The position numbers and the translations under genes were made by a program. This document shows positions 1 to 9,281 of a stretch of 64,000 bases of DNA, piece after piece (the first letter of the stretch is position 1; the number at the start of each line of letters is the position of its first letter). Location of the stretch: NCBI GenBank assembly GCA_963843645.1, contig CAWJLE010000001.1, forward strand, positions 992,001 through 1,056,000, read 5' to 3'. The notes beneath the pieces were generated by a model. It was not told where the DNA came from, ran no database searches, and saw only the letters and a list, made by a program, of their open reading frames with translations. Source of the stretch: CAWJLE01 sp963843645 (GTDB taxonomy: Bacteria > Chloroflexota > Anaerolineae > DAOTYC01).

Positions 1-21
1 GTTCGTGAAAGCAGTCGAATG

Positions 22-639
22 TCACGCGCCGAAGGTAGGAAAGTCGAAATCGGCCAGGACGTAGCCCTTGTCGCCGGTCCTCACGCCAGCGGCATTGGCC
101 TCATCGGTGTCGATGTGAAAGTCGAGCTTGTACGTCGGGTGGACGCGAATGATGACGTTGCCAAAGACCACCTGGCGCGGTCCGCTGCACGCAATGGAGA
201 CAATCTGCTTGTCCGTGAAGCCATACTCCTCGGCCTCAGCCGGAATCATGTGCAGGTGGCGCTGAGAGAGAATGACCCCCTCTTGAAGCTGCACTTCGCC
301 CGCGGGGCCGACGATCGTCAAGCCGGGCGAACCCGCGGTCTTGCCGGACAGGCGAACCGGTGGGGTCTGGTCCAGCTTCAAGCGGAACGTGTCAGTCAAC
401 GACAGCTCGATCTGGGTGCCCGTGCGCGCCGGGCCCAGGACGCGGACGCTCTCGATCGAACCCTTGGCCGACTTCAGGGTGACGCACTCCTCACAGGCGA
501 ATTGGCCCGGCTGAGACAGAGCTTTGGTGGCGGTGAGTGTGTGCCCGGGGCCGAACAGCTTCTCGACGTGCTCCTGAGTCAGGTGCATGTGGCGGCCGGA
601 AACGCCGATAGGGACCTCTAGAGCGGCTTTGATCACCAT
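22..639 (-). CDS. pduL: PduL-type phosphate acyltransferase (phosphotransacylase)
   Basis: This 205-residue protein matches the PduL family, zinc enzymes that interconvert acyl-CoA and acyl phosphate (propanoyl- or acetyl-CoA). Family hallmarks are visible in order: GVSGRHMHL (residues 12-20), SQRHLHM (about 125-131) and FHIDTDEAN (about 174-182), which carry the metal-binding histidines. The reading frame is open further upstream, but the ATG at 639 is preceded by an AGAAGGAGA ribosome site and starts where the family starts. No N-terminal encapsulation peptide is seen and no shell protein gene is in view, so a housekeeping acetate or propionate role is more likely than a microcompartment role. 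Acyl chain preference cannot be read from sequence. It sits downstream of its own promoter and a leader with an internal terminator. Confidence 0.9.
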   Translation of the reverse strand: MVIKAALEVPIGVSGRHMHLTQEHVEKLFGPGHTLTATKALSQPGQFACEECVTLKSAKGSIESVRVLGPARTGTQIELSLTDTFRLKLDQTPPVRLSGKTAGSPGLTIVGPAGEVQLQEGVILSQRHLHMIPAEAEEYGFTDKQIVSIACSGPRQVVFGNVIIRVHPTYKLDFHIDTDEANAAGVRTGDKGYVLADFDFPTFGA

Positions 640-697
640 ATGATTTCGTCTCCTTCTGAAAGTTGTAGTAGATTGCAGACCGATCAGCCCGCGTCTC

Positions 698-731
698 AAA
701 AAAGGGAAGGCATTGGGGTATGCCTTCCCTT
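698..731 (-). terminator. Intrinsic terminator inside the pduL leader
   Basis: A perfect 12-bp stem (702-713 with 720-731, 6-nt loop) is followed on the minus strand by six T residues (complement of 698-703). It lies between the pduL promoter near 900 and the pduL start at 639, so pduL transcripts must read through it. This suggests conditional termination. Confidence 0.8.
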
Positions 732-894
732 CCGACAATCGTTTCAGCTTATACCCGCAACCGCTGGGGGTCCCTCTGCCGCGCCGACGGCACAACGGAT
801 GGCCTCACCGACCTCAACACCCTGTTCAATGGCAGACACACCCTTCCATCGCGCTCGTCAACGTCTTATTCATGGGGACTGCTCGAACGCGTGA

Positions 895-923
895 ATTTTA
901 GCACACGAGGTGGAGGGTGTCAA
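895..923 (-). promoter_or_regulatory. Sigma-70-like promoter for pduL leader
   Basis: On the minus strand, TTGACA (923-918) and TAAAAT (900-895) are separated by exactly 17 bp. The predicted transcript starts near 888 and has about 250 nt of leader before pduL. The leader shows no riboswitch motif that I recognise. It contains a 31-codon GTG-initiated reading frame with protein-like codon use, whose stop is near 747. Confidence 0.75.
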
Positions 924-944
924 ATTTTTTCAAGCACGTTGCAG

Positions 945-977
945 CACGAGCGGGCGCCCTCTCAGCGCCCGCTCGTG
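945..977. terminator. Strong hairpin after the propeller gene, no T-tract
   Basis: A perfect 13-bp inverted repeat (945-957 with 965-977, 7-nt loop) lies about 50 bp after the stop of the minus-strand beta-propeller gene. No T-run follows directly on either strand, so it may be an mRNA 3' end structure or a weak terminator. Confidence 0.5.
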
Positions 978-1025
978 TCGGGACTGCCCAGCATACCAGC
1001 ATGAAGGAGAGTGCGAGAGCCACGC

Positions 1026-4000
1026 TTATGGGCAAGCCCCCGTATCGTCGTAGACGTATACCTTGTTGCTGAATTCGCTGCTGACGTATACGCGTTTCTG
1101 TTTCGACTCGAAGCTCACGCCATTGATCGCACTGCTCGTATTCCACGAGCTATCCATGAGGAATGAGGTCGGCGCCCAGTCGTCGTCGACGGTGTCGAAC
1201 ACCCAGAGCTTGCTGGAGGCATTGGGGGACGGAGCCAGGATGCGCCCGCCGACGAACAGCCGTCCCGTGTTCGGGTTCAACGCCAGCCAGTCCAGGTTGT
1301 ACTCCGGGCTGGTCGTCTTGAACGTCGCCATCGGCGCCGCATCGTCAGTGTCGCGCATGGCGTGAATGTCATAAACCAGCAGCTCCGAGCTCCCGTCGGT
1401 CGTCACGTATAACCGCCCGTTGGTCGAGTTGTACAGGATTCCGTGCGCGCCCGGTACCGTCCAGGTCTTGGTGGCGGCAGAGGCCCCATCCGGCCAGATC
1501 ACGCGCGCCAAGCGGGTGCCCGTCGTCCCCCAGATCCAACCGCGGCCGTCGAGCGCCAGGCCAACCAGGCCGCTCACACTCTCTGCCGTGCCTTCGGTGT
1601 GGTTGTTCACGTCGGCCAGAGTGTAGCGCTTCAGCACACCGTCCGCTCCGGTGCCCGGACTCGACACATAGGCCGTGCCTGTGTTCCGATCAATCACCAG
1701 ACCGCGTGGATTCGCAAGTCCCCCCAGCGCCTTCTCCACCGTCCGGGACGCCGGGTCGACGATCAGGAGCTGGCCCCCGCCCTGATCCGTCACGTAGATC
1801 TTCTTGCTGATCGGATTGTAGGCGACTCCCCACGGCTGCCCGATCGTGAAGCTCCCGCCAGAGACGGTAGCGACGACCTGCGTCCCATTCAGCACCGAGA
1901 TGGTACCCAGGTCGTGATCGGCCACGAACACCTCACCCGTGTCTTCGTTCGCCGCACTGCCGTACGGCGCCGCGCCCGACGGCAGTTGCGCCGAACCCGC
2001 GGTCTTCGGGTCGCACCCGGGAACCGGCGTCGGAGTGGGTGTCGGCCCGCCGCTGCAATCGCCGAACACGTAGACCCGATCGGTGTACTCACTGCTCGCG
2101 TAGACCCGGCCCTGCTTGTCCAGACTAACGCCACGCATCTGAGTGCCATCGTTCCAGGAGTCCAGGTTGAACGGCGTCGCGTTGAAGACACTGGCATTCG
2201 TGTCGAACACCCAGAGGTTGCTCGCCCGGCCGTGATCGACGGTCGCCACAGTGCGGCCCGCCACGTACAGCCACCCCTTGCTCGCGTTCAGGGCGAGCCA
2301 ATCCAGGTTGTACTCCGGGCTGGTCTTGAACGGCGATCCCAGGATCGGCGTCGGTTCGCTGCCACTGATATCGTACGCGATGAGCGACGAACTGCCGCCT
2401 GTGGTCACGTATAGGCGCTGCGTACCGGCGTCATAGGCGACACCGAACGCACCGGGCACGCCCCATTTCGACGTTTCATCCTGGCTCGGGTTTCCAGTCC
2501 ATATGACCCGCACCAGCTCATCCTGCGTCGTGACCCAGATCCAGCCGCGGCTGTCCACGACCACGCCGGTCGGCCAGTTCCCGATGTTCAGGCTGGTGCC
2601 TTCCAGCCCATTTGCCACATCGCTGAGCGTGTATCTGCGCAGCTTCGCATCGCCAGAGCTGGCGACGTACGCCGTTCCCGTATTGGGCTCGATTGCGACC
2701 CCTCGGGGGCTTGCCAGCCCACCGAGCGATTGGACGACCGCTTTCGTGGCCGGATCGACGATGAGCAGGCGACCGCCGCTCTCATCCGTCACGTACATTC
2801 TCTGGTTCAGGGGATTGTAAGCGACGCCCCAGGCGCCATCAATTGTGTAGCTGCCCTTGGAGACTGTGCCTACTACGCTCGTGCCGTTCAGGACAGCGAC
2901 GTTGCTGGCCCGCGTGGCAGACCCATGATCTGCTACGAACACGTTCCCGGACACCGCGTCCACTGCACTGCCCGTACGGGGCGGCACCCGAATCCAGCTG
3001 CGCGAAGCCCGATGATGGAACACACTGGGTGGTGGGTGTCGGCGTAGGTGTGGGGTTGGAACCGCAGTCGGTAAAGACGTACACTCGGTCACTGAACTCG
3101 CTGCTGGCGTACACTCGACCCAGCTTGTCCAGGCTGACGCCGCGCATCATCGTGCCATCGTTCCAGGAATCCAGAGCGAGCGGCGGCGTGTCGAAGGTCG
3201 TGGTCGCCGTATCGAACACCCACAGTTTGCTCACTTTGGGTTGGGTCAATCCGGCCGGGATGCGCCCCGCAATGTAGAGTCGACCGGCGCTCTCATTCAG
3301 CGCCAGCCAATCCAGATTGTATTCCGGGCTGGTCTTGAACGGCGAACCCGAGATTTCGACCGGAGGGTCGGCCGTGGCAGGCACGCTGAAGACCGTCAGC
3401 GAAGAACTGCCGCCGGTCGTCACGTACAACCGATCGGTGCTGGCGCTGTAGGCGATGCCGAACGAGTTCTCCAGACCTCTTTTCCAGGTCGCGCTCGTGC
3501 TGCCGGCCCAGGTCACTCGTACCAACTCGCCCTGCGTGGTGACCCAGATGCGGCCCTCCTTATCCACTGCGACGCCGGTGGGCCAATTCCCAACGTTTAG
3601 ACCGACGCCCTCCCCCCCATTCGCCACGTCGGTGAGCGTATATCTGCGCAGCATCGCATCTCCCGAGCTGGCCACGTATGCCGTGCCGGTGCCGCGATCG
3701 ATGGCGACACCGCGTGGGCTGGCGAGCCCGCCCAGGGTCTTCTCTACGGTTCTGGACGAGGGATTGACGATGAGAAGCTGTCCCGCGCCCTCATCCGTCA
3801 CGTAGATTCTCTGGTTCACGGGGTTGTAGGCCACGCCCCAGGCGCCCCCGATCGTGTAGCTCCCTTTCGAAACGGCCCCGACGACGGTCGTACCGTTGAG
3901 CACGGTTATGCCGCTTGGCTGAGCGGCAGAGCCGTGGTCCGCGACGAATACGTAGCCGGATACCTCGTCCACAGCGCTCCCGTACGGAGCGGCACCAGAG

Positions 4001-4236
4001 GCCAGCTGCGCGAACCCGCGAGAGGGAGTACAGCCGCCGGGCGTGGGGCTCGGCGTAGCCGTGCCGCCGGCGCCGTAGATGATCGGCAGGTACGCCTGAG
4101 GCGTGCCTGTCGGCAGCATCAGCGGAGCCGCTCCAATCTGAACTGCGAAGGCAAGCAAGAAAAGCGCGGCCATCGCCAGGAATATTCCGGCCCACAAGAC
4201 GTTGGACTGAATCAGGAACTTCCGACCGCTTTTCAT
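1026..4236 (-). CDS. Exported triple beta-propeller (NHL/YVTN-like) protein, frameshifted
   Basis: About 1069 residues if one extra base is removed. The ATG at 4236 has a GGAGG site 7 nt upstream. An N-terminal membrane or signal segment (about residues 10-35) precedes a Pro/Thr linker. Three tandem domains of about 320 residues follow, each beginning GAAPYGSAV and containing repeated blades with VFVADH, WGVAYNP, IYVTD and LLIVDP motifs. PTPTPTP linkers that each include a cysteine separate the domains. The pattern is that of NHL or YVTN six/seven-bladed propellers on the cell surface, which bind proteins or glycans; no enzyme function is evident. Relative to the other two copies there is one extra C at 2971-2973, which splits the gene into two frames. 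The span is 3n+1, as expected for one insertion. The break may be a sequencing error, phase variation or a lesion. Confidence 0.75.
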
Positions 4237-4392
4237 AGACATACCTCCACTGTGCAATGCAGGGCCGAAGGCAAATCGAGGCCTCAGTTGGGGGAGCGGT
4301 CCAGCAAGCCTCGGGTCGTACCAATGTAAACAGGCGCGTCCAGACGCGGCATATCCGTGCATATATCTTAACATGGAGTTTGGGGTTGGGAC

Positions 4393-4425
4393 GTTAAGAC
4401 TTGGTAAAGGAACAGTAAAGAAACA
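4393..4425 (-). promoter_or_regulatory. Three 11-bp direct repeats, PHO-box-like
   Basis: On the plus strand three consecutive 11-bp units occur, at 4393-4403, 4404-4414 and 4415-4425. All begin GT(T/A)AAG and the second and third differ at one base. The 7+4 periodicity resembles binding sites of PhoB/PhoP-type response regulators. They lie upstream of the propeller gene, about 23 bp beyond a weak TAAGAT -10-like hexamer at 4365-4370. Confidence 0.4.
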
Positions 4426-4435
4426 GTAGGGCAAC

Positions 4436-5986
4436 CTAACGATAGGCAGCGAGGACAGCACCGGAGGCGTCGGAGTAGGTCAAGATCAGTTCGCTCGGGC
4501 CGGCGGCGCCGACCGCAACCGGCGCCGAAACGTACGGCTGCGCCGGAGAAATTGTCGGAATCAAGCCCTTGAACAGAACTTCGCCGTCGGTGCGGCGGCT
4601 GAGGGTAACGACGCTGTCGCGCCGGGCGCTCGTGGGCGCCACGCCGATCACCGCCCCCGCCGAGGTCACCTTCAAACTGAGCGCCGCCCCCGGGCTCGCG
4701 CTGCTCACACCGCCGATGGTGCTCACCGGGTACCAGTGCTCCGTCCATCCCAGCTTGCCGCCTGGCGGCAGCGTAGCGGAATCATCGAAGGTCGGAGCGA
4801 CGCCGCCGTGAAGCTCGACGTACGACGATTGATCGTCGGTCCAGCTACTCGGCGACAACGCCGTAGGCCCATAGCCCCTAGAGAACACCTTTGCCCCACG
4901 CGCCACACCGCTGGGGTAGACGCGGACCAGGCCTTCATCGACCTGAGGGTCGTACACAGCGAGGAAATCGCCCATTGCCGCAGGGCGCTCGAAGGCGCCG
5001 AGGTAATAGGGCCAATTGCCCAGGAGGCTGAGATCGCGCCCAGCCTGAATCGGCCAGGAAAACGCGCCGCCCGGACCTGGCAGTCCGGTCCAGCGGTCAT
5101 CGCGACTGTGGAGCGTCATCTCGGTCGTCGGCAGGATGAACTGCAGCCGGTTCGAAGGCGCGTTCGTTCCTCCCGGGGCACACATCGCATTCAGCCAGAA
5201 CTTGTAGGCAACGGCGCCGGCGGTGGGGTTTTCGAGGTGGGGGCTCACGGTGAAGAACGAACGCCCCGCCGGCAGGGCGACATCCACCTGGGCCCGCAGA
5301 CGGCTCGCGGCAATCGTGTCCCGCACGGTCACAGTGACGCCGTCAGTCGCCTGAACAGTGTCAAAGGACCAGGGGACGCCCCACTCGTATCCGTGCTCGG
5401 CAACCGGCAGGCACCACTCGATGCCGCCGAGGGCCAACCACCAGCCCTGCTCGGACGGTCCCCAGTGAGTAGGCTTCACCACAGGGTTTCGATAAAGCTC
5501 GTCGTGGCCCGTGGGCTTGAAGAGGCATTCGTAGATCCGACCGCCCAGCTCGGGTAGAACCGTGACACGCAGGTACTCGTTCTCCAGAACGAGCGCAGTG
5601 AACCGCCGCTCGATCGGCGTCCTGGGAGCGCTGTCGTAGAGGCTCCAGTCCAGCTTTCGATAATACATGTTGTAGTATGGCTGATACGCGGCTTCAAGAA
5701 AGGACTCGTACGGATACGTGGGTAGAACGATAGTCTCCTGGCGAATGGTTGGCCGAACCGCCGCCTCGGAAACAGGAACAGTCACTGGAGGAGTTGTGGT
5801 GGCCGCCGCGGTCGCGGTCGGGGCAACCGAAGCCGCCACCGGTTCGGAGGAACTGACCCCTGGCGCGTCACTGCCCGCCCACACGGGGGACAAATGAGCC
5901 GGCTGCCAGCCGCAAGCCAACACTATCGCACCGCCGAGGAGCACAGCCATCGCCGGGCCAATCCATCGCCGGCACGGTCGGCCCAT
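4436..5986 (-). CDS. Exported DUF5107-domain protein
   Basis: A 516-residue protein. A hydrophobic signal segment ending in an ACG sequence (around residues 12-26) suggests a lipoprotein or secreted form. A Thr/Ala-rich linker follows, then a domain from about residue 115 with LENEYLRVTVLPELGGRIYE, GWWLALGGIEWCLP and HLENPT motifs. These are characteristic of DUF5107, an aldose-epimerase-like (galactose mutarotase fold) domain often found with glycan-processing proteins. A carbohydrate-binding role is inferred from the fold only. The ATG at 5986 overlaps the stop of the upstream HEAT-repeat gene (TGATG), so the two are translationally coupled. A GTG one codon earlier (5989) is an equally possible start. 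Confidence 0.75.
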   Translation of the reverse strand: MGRPCRRWIGPAMAVLLGGAIVLACGWQPAHLSPVWAGSDAPGVSSSEPVAASVAPTATAAATTTPPVTVPVSEAAVRPTIRQETIVLPTYPYESFLEAAYQPYYNMYYRKLDWSLYDSAPRTPIERRFTALVLENEYLRVTVLPELGGRIYECLFKPTGHDELYRNPVVKPTHWGPSEQGWWLALGGIEWCLPVAEHGYEWGVPWSFDTVQATDGVTVTVRDTIAASRLRAQVDVALPAGRSFFTVSPHLENPTAGAVAYKFWLNAMCAPGGTNAPSNRLQFILPTTEMTLHSRDDRWTGLPGPGGAFSWPIQAGRDLSLLGNWPYYLGAFERPAAMGDFLAVYDPQVDEGLVRVYPSGVARGAKVFSRGYGPTALSPSSWTDDQSSYVELHGGVAPTFDDSATLPPGGKLGWTEHWYPVSTIGGVSSASPGAALSLKVTSAGAVIGVAPTSARRDSVVTLSRRTDGEVLFKGLIPTISPAQPYVSAPVAVGAAGPSELILTYSDASGAVLAAYR

Positions 5987-7542
5987 CACAGAACCTGGCC
6001 CGTCCCCGCGGAGGGTCCTGCCGCCTCGCCGGACGACGACGCGCGATCCTGAAGCGCGGCATCCGCTTCGACCGCGCCCTCGCCCCCGGCGTCAATCAGG
6101 GCAAGCAGCCGACGGCGGACCTCAGCATCCTGGAAACCGATCAATGCCTCCGCCGCACTGGCGCGAACTTCGGCATCCGGATCGGACAGGGCCCCGAACA
6201 GCGCGCCGATGGCCTCGGGCCCGCGCAATCCGGCCAGGGTTTCGACGATGCCGACCCTGGTACGCGCATTCTTGACTGCCAGGCCGGCCGCCAACGTCTC
6301 CACCAACGGCCCGAAGGCCTCCAATGCCTTCAGGATTCGCCGCCTGACTTCGCTGTGTTGATCGCCTACTGCCTGCAGCAGCGGGCCGACGGCGCGTGCA
6401 TCCTGGATCTGAGCGAGCGCGTCGGCCGCACCACGCACTACGAACCAGTTCTCGTCCTGCAGCGTGCGGCATAGCGGCTCGACGGCGCGGCGATCCTTGG
6501 TGCGGGCCAGGGCTTCCACGGCGGACCGGCGGACGAGCGCGTTGCTGTCGTCCAGCACCTCAATCAGCGTCGGAACGGTCCATTCCGTGCCGATCCAGCC
6601 CAGGGCCTCGGTCGCGCTGCGCCGGACGTCCGCCGAGGGGTGCGTCCTCACGATCTCGGAGAGGCTGTCCACTGCCTGCGAGCCCATGCGGGCCATGGCC
6701 GCGCCCGCGCGGAAGCGCATGGTGGGATCGCCGTTTGCCAGAGCCTGCACCAAGGCCTCAATGGAACGCGGATCGCCGATCCGCCCCAGAGCCTCGACGA
6801 TCTGGTACTGGACGAACCCTTCGTTCTGGGGCATCAACTCGATAAGCGGTTGGGCACCTTCGATACTGCCGATTTGGCCCAGGGCTTCCACGGCGCGGCA
6901 GCGCGCGTCCAGGTCCTGGCTGGCCCGCACGACCTCGAGCAGGGCGGGGATGCCCGCTTCGCCCAAAGCCACGAGGGCGCGACCGGCAATCGGGCGCAGG
7001 AGCCAGTCGCCCCCGGTCAGCACGCCGACGAGCGGACTCACGCCTGCCGCGTCGCCGAGCTGACCCAGCGCTCTGATCACCCTGGGCAGGATGTCATCTC
7101 CAAGCTCGGCCGCCTGCGAAACCGCGTCGATCAGAATCGGGACACCTTCCCCGTTGCCGATCTCGGCCAGGATGAGGGCGGCGCGCACGCGGACGATGCC
7201 CGAGTTACTCGCCATGATCTCCTTCACCAGATCGACCGCTGCCTCGCGCATGCGCATCAGAGCCGCGACCGCGATCTTGACGATGCCCTCGTCCTCTTCG
7301 TCGAGCGAGCACTCCACCAAGAGCTTGATTGCGTCGGGTGTGGCAATGCCGGCGAGCACGCCAGCGACGCCCTCGCGCATCTCCCGGTCGTTGGCCCGCA
7401 ATGATTGCGCCAGCTGCGTCAGCTCGCTGCGTGAAGCCTCCCGGCCGGCGCGCACTGCAACTGCGCCCCATTCCGGGGAGAAGCCTTCCTCCAACAGAAC
7501 CTGTATCAGCGCCGAGATTCCCAACCCTTCAAGTTCGCTCAT
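5986..7542 (-). CDS. HEAT-repeat (PBS-lyase-type) scaffold protein
   Basis: A 518-residue protein made almost wholly of about 31-residue helical repeats of the form (A/P)LIEVL.D.N..VR..AVEALG.IGD..A. These are HEAT/PBS-lyase repeats, at least twelve of them between residues about 45 and 490. Such solenoids mediate protein-protein contacts and no catalytic motif is present. No signal peptide is visible, so it is probably cytoplasmic. The start at 7542 has an AGGAG site 9 nt upstream. The gene is coupled to the exported DUF5107 gene downstream. What it scaffolds is unknown. Confidence 0.85.
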   Translation of the reverse strand: MSELEGLGISALIQVLLEEGFSPEWGAVAVRAGREASRSELTQLAQSLRANDREMREGVAGVLAGIATPDAIKLLVECSLDEEDEGIVKIAVAALMRMREAAVDLVKEIMASNSGIVRVRAALILAEIGNGEGVPILIDAVSQAAELGDDILPRVIRALGQLGDAAGVSPLVGVLTGGDWLLRPIAGRALVALGEAGIPALLEVVRASQDLDARCRAVEALGQIGSIEGAQPLIELMPQNEGFVQYQIVEALGRIGDPRSIEALVQALANGDPTMRFRAGAAMARMGSQAVDSLSEIVRTHPSADVRRSATEALGWIGTEWTVPTLIEVLDDSNALVRRSAVEALARTKDRRAVEPLCRTLQDENWFVVRGAADALAQIQDARAVGPLLQAVGDQHSEVRRRILKALEAFGPLVETLAAGLAVKNARTRVGIVETLAGLRGPEAIGALFGALSDPDAEVRASAAEALIGFQDAEVRRRLLALIDAGGEGAVEADAALQDRASSSGEAAGPSAGTGQVL

Positions 7543-7578
7543 CGTCTCTCGCTCCTGGGGGCAGACGACCCGTGGGGC

Positions 7579-9174
7579 TCAGTCACCGTAGTTTTTGTAC
7601 ACGAGTGGAAAGCGCTGCCTGTAAAGCTCTGCCTGATAGGATAATGTTACGGGCAGGACGCCGACGTTCTTCGCCGCGAACGCACCCGCATCTCCGTCTA
7701 CGATGACGTTGCAGTGATACACGCCGTAGCCCAGCCCGGTGAGGTCGGCCTGGACCTGCAAGGCGATAGGTTGTGCACCAGAGACCGTGCCCGTCAGAGG
7801 GTCGACGCTGAGCCAGGCGACGGTCGGTGAAATCGAAGCCGTCCACGTGATGGCATCGGAAGCGCCACACCGCGACAGCTGGACGTCCCGCAGCTGGGGT
7901 GCAGTCGCGTCATCGGTCACGAACACGAGATAGGCAGGCTGCGGCGAGAAGGCAAGGTAGTCCCGAACAGCCTTCGCCGCGTCAATTCGCCCGTAGCCGT
8001 ACCGCTCGTCCCATCCAGCGGGCCCCAGGTCGACGGCTGAGTCTTGCACGACCTGGCGCACGTGGCTGTTCGAATCGCCCGGACAGATGCCCCAGAGAAG
8101 AGCCGCCAGGCCACTGACGTATGGTGCGGCCGCGGACGTACCGTATTCGTATCGGTACGATCCGCCGGTCCACGTGCTGTAGATCGTGACTCCGGGCGCC
8201 ACCACGCTCATCTCAGGTCCATAATTTGAGAACCCCGCACGAGCGTCTGACCAATCGGTCGCGCCGACGGCCATCGCATATCGCGCTGGGTAAGAGATCT
8301 CTGAAGTGCCGTCGTTGCCGGATGCGGTGGGCAGCAAGCAGCCATGGGCCAGGGCGTAGTCCACCGCCTCGCGCATCGTTGCGCTGGGATAGGGTCCCCC
8401 GAGGCTCAGGTTGATGACTCGGGCCCCTTGGTCCACCGCATAACGGATACCCAATGCTGCGTCTGTGTCGGTCCCCTTGCCGAGACTGTTGAGGACCTTG
8501 ACCGGCATGAGCCGAGAGTTCCAGGCCAACCCCGCGATACCCACGCCGTTGTTGGTAACGGCCGCGGCGATGCCCGCGACAAAGGTGCCATGCCCGAAGT
8601 CGTCCGAGTTCTGATTGGCTCCAATCGCGCCGGGCGAGACGTAGTTCCAGCCGGCAAGGACCTTTCCCGACAGGTCCGGGTGCGTCCCATCGATCCCGGA
8701 ATCCACGATCGCGATGATCACCGAGCTGCTGCCGTGGGTGACGTCCCAGGCCTCCGGCGCGTCGATGGTCGAGAGCGCCCATTGCTGGTAGAAGTTCGGA
8801 TCGTTGGGTGTTTCCAGTGCGTGGACGATATAGTTCGGTTCGGCGTACTCCACGCCGGGGCGAGCGCGGAACTCGCCGGACCGGCGCAGCTCGTCACCGG
8901 CAGCAACCTTCAGCTTGAGCAAGCCCAGGTCAGGCACAGCCTCGGCGGTCGCCAGCTCCGGCGCCGACAGCGCCCGGGCAGCCAGTTGCGGCTGCGTGAC
9001 GCCGCTTTGCAGCTTGATGAGGATTTCTCCCGGGACGAAACGTGCATCGGCGTCGAGTGTGGGCGCCTGTGGCACTGGGGCGGCGAAGCCTGGTGCCGCA
9101 GGCCGTCCAACCGCGGCCATGCAGACCAGCCAAGCTCCAACTACCCAGCTGACCCCATTGTAGAGTCGCCTCAC
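7579..9174 (-). CDS. Secreted subtilisin-like serine protease (S8)
   Basis: A 531-residue subtilase. The GTG at 9174 is chosen because it lies downstream of the promoter, has a GGGG site 6 nt upstream and begins directly with a signal peptide (residues about 1-30). An inhibitor-I9-like propeptide with FVPGEILIKL follows. The catalytic triad is Asp158 (AIVDSGIDG), His195 (DFGHGTFVAG) and Ser347 (GTSAAAPYVSG), with the oxyanion Asn in ASGNDGT. A beta-rich C-terminal domain ends in RQRFPLVYKNYGD, like the short hydrophobic-basic tail motif seen on exported Chloroflexota proteins. It should act outside the cell in protein degradation or maturation. Confidence 0.92.
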   Translation of the reverse strand: MRRLYNGVSWVVGAWLVCMAAVGRPAAPGFAAPVPQAPTLDADARFVPGEILIKLQSGVTQPQLAARALSAPELATAEAVPDLGLLKLKVAAGDELRRSGEFRARPGVEYAEPNYIVHALETPNDPNFYQQWALSTIDAPEAWDVTHGSSSVIIAIVDSGIDGTHPDLSGKVLAGWNYVSPGAIGANQNSDDFGHGTFVAGIAAAVTNNGVGIAGLAWNSRLMPVKVLNSLGKGTDTDAALGIRYAVDQGARVINLSLGGPYPSATMREAVDYALAHGCLLPTASGNDGTSEISYPARYAMAVGATDWSDARAGFSNYGPEMSVVAPGVTIYSTWTGGSYRYEYGTSAAAPYVSGLAALLWGICPGDSNSHVRQVVQDSAVDLGPAGWDERYGYGRIDAAKAVRDYLAFSPQPAYLVFVTDDATAPQLRDVQLSRCGASDAITWTASISPTVAWLSVDPLTGTVSGAQPIALQVQADLTGLGYGVYHCNVIVDGDAGAFAAKNVGVLPVTLSYQAELYRQRFPLVYKNYGD

Positions 9175-9210
9175 AATCGCCCCTTTTGTTCGCACTCGAT
9201 CAGACGACCT

Positions 9211-9239
9211 ATTATAATCGAATGCGTAAAAGATTATAA
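9211..9239 (-). promoter_or_regulatory. Promoter for the subtilase gene
   Basis: The minus strand has TATAAT (9216-9211) and a 17-bp spacer to TTATAA (9239-9234). A second TATAAT lies directly upstream. The predicted start near 9204 is 30 nt ahead of the GTG start. Confidence 0.5.
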
Positions 9240-9281
9240 AATCGCGAAAGGGCCTTGAACTCAAAGCGGCACACCGCAGCG

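Noticed and set aside
639..890. T-box or cobalamin riboswitch in the pduL leader
   Set aside because: No AGGGTGGNACCGCG element, no B12 box and no specifier-loop arrangement could be found, so only an unclassified attenuator is claimed.
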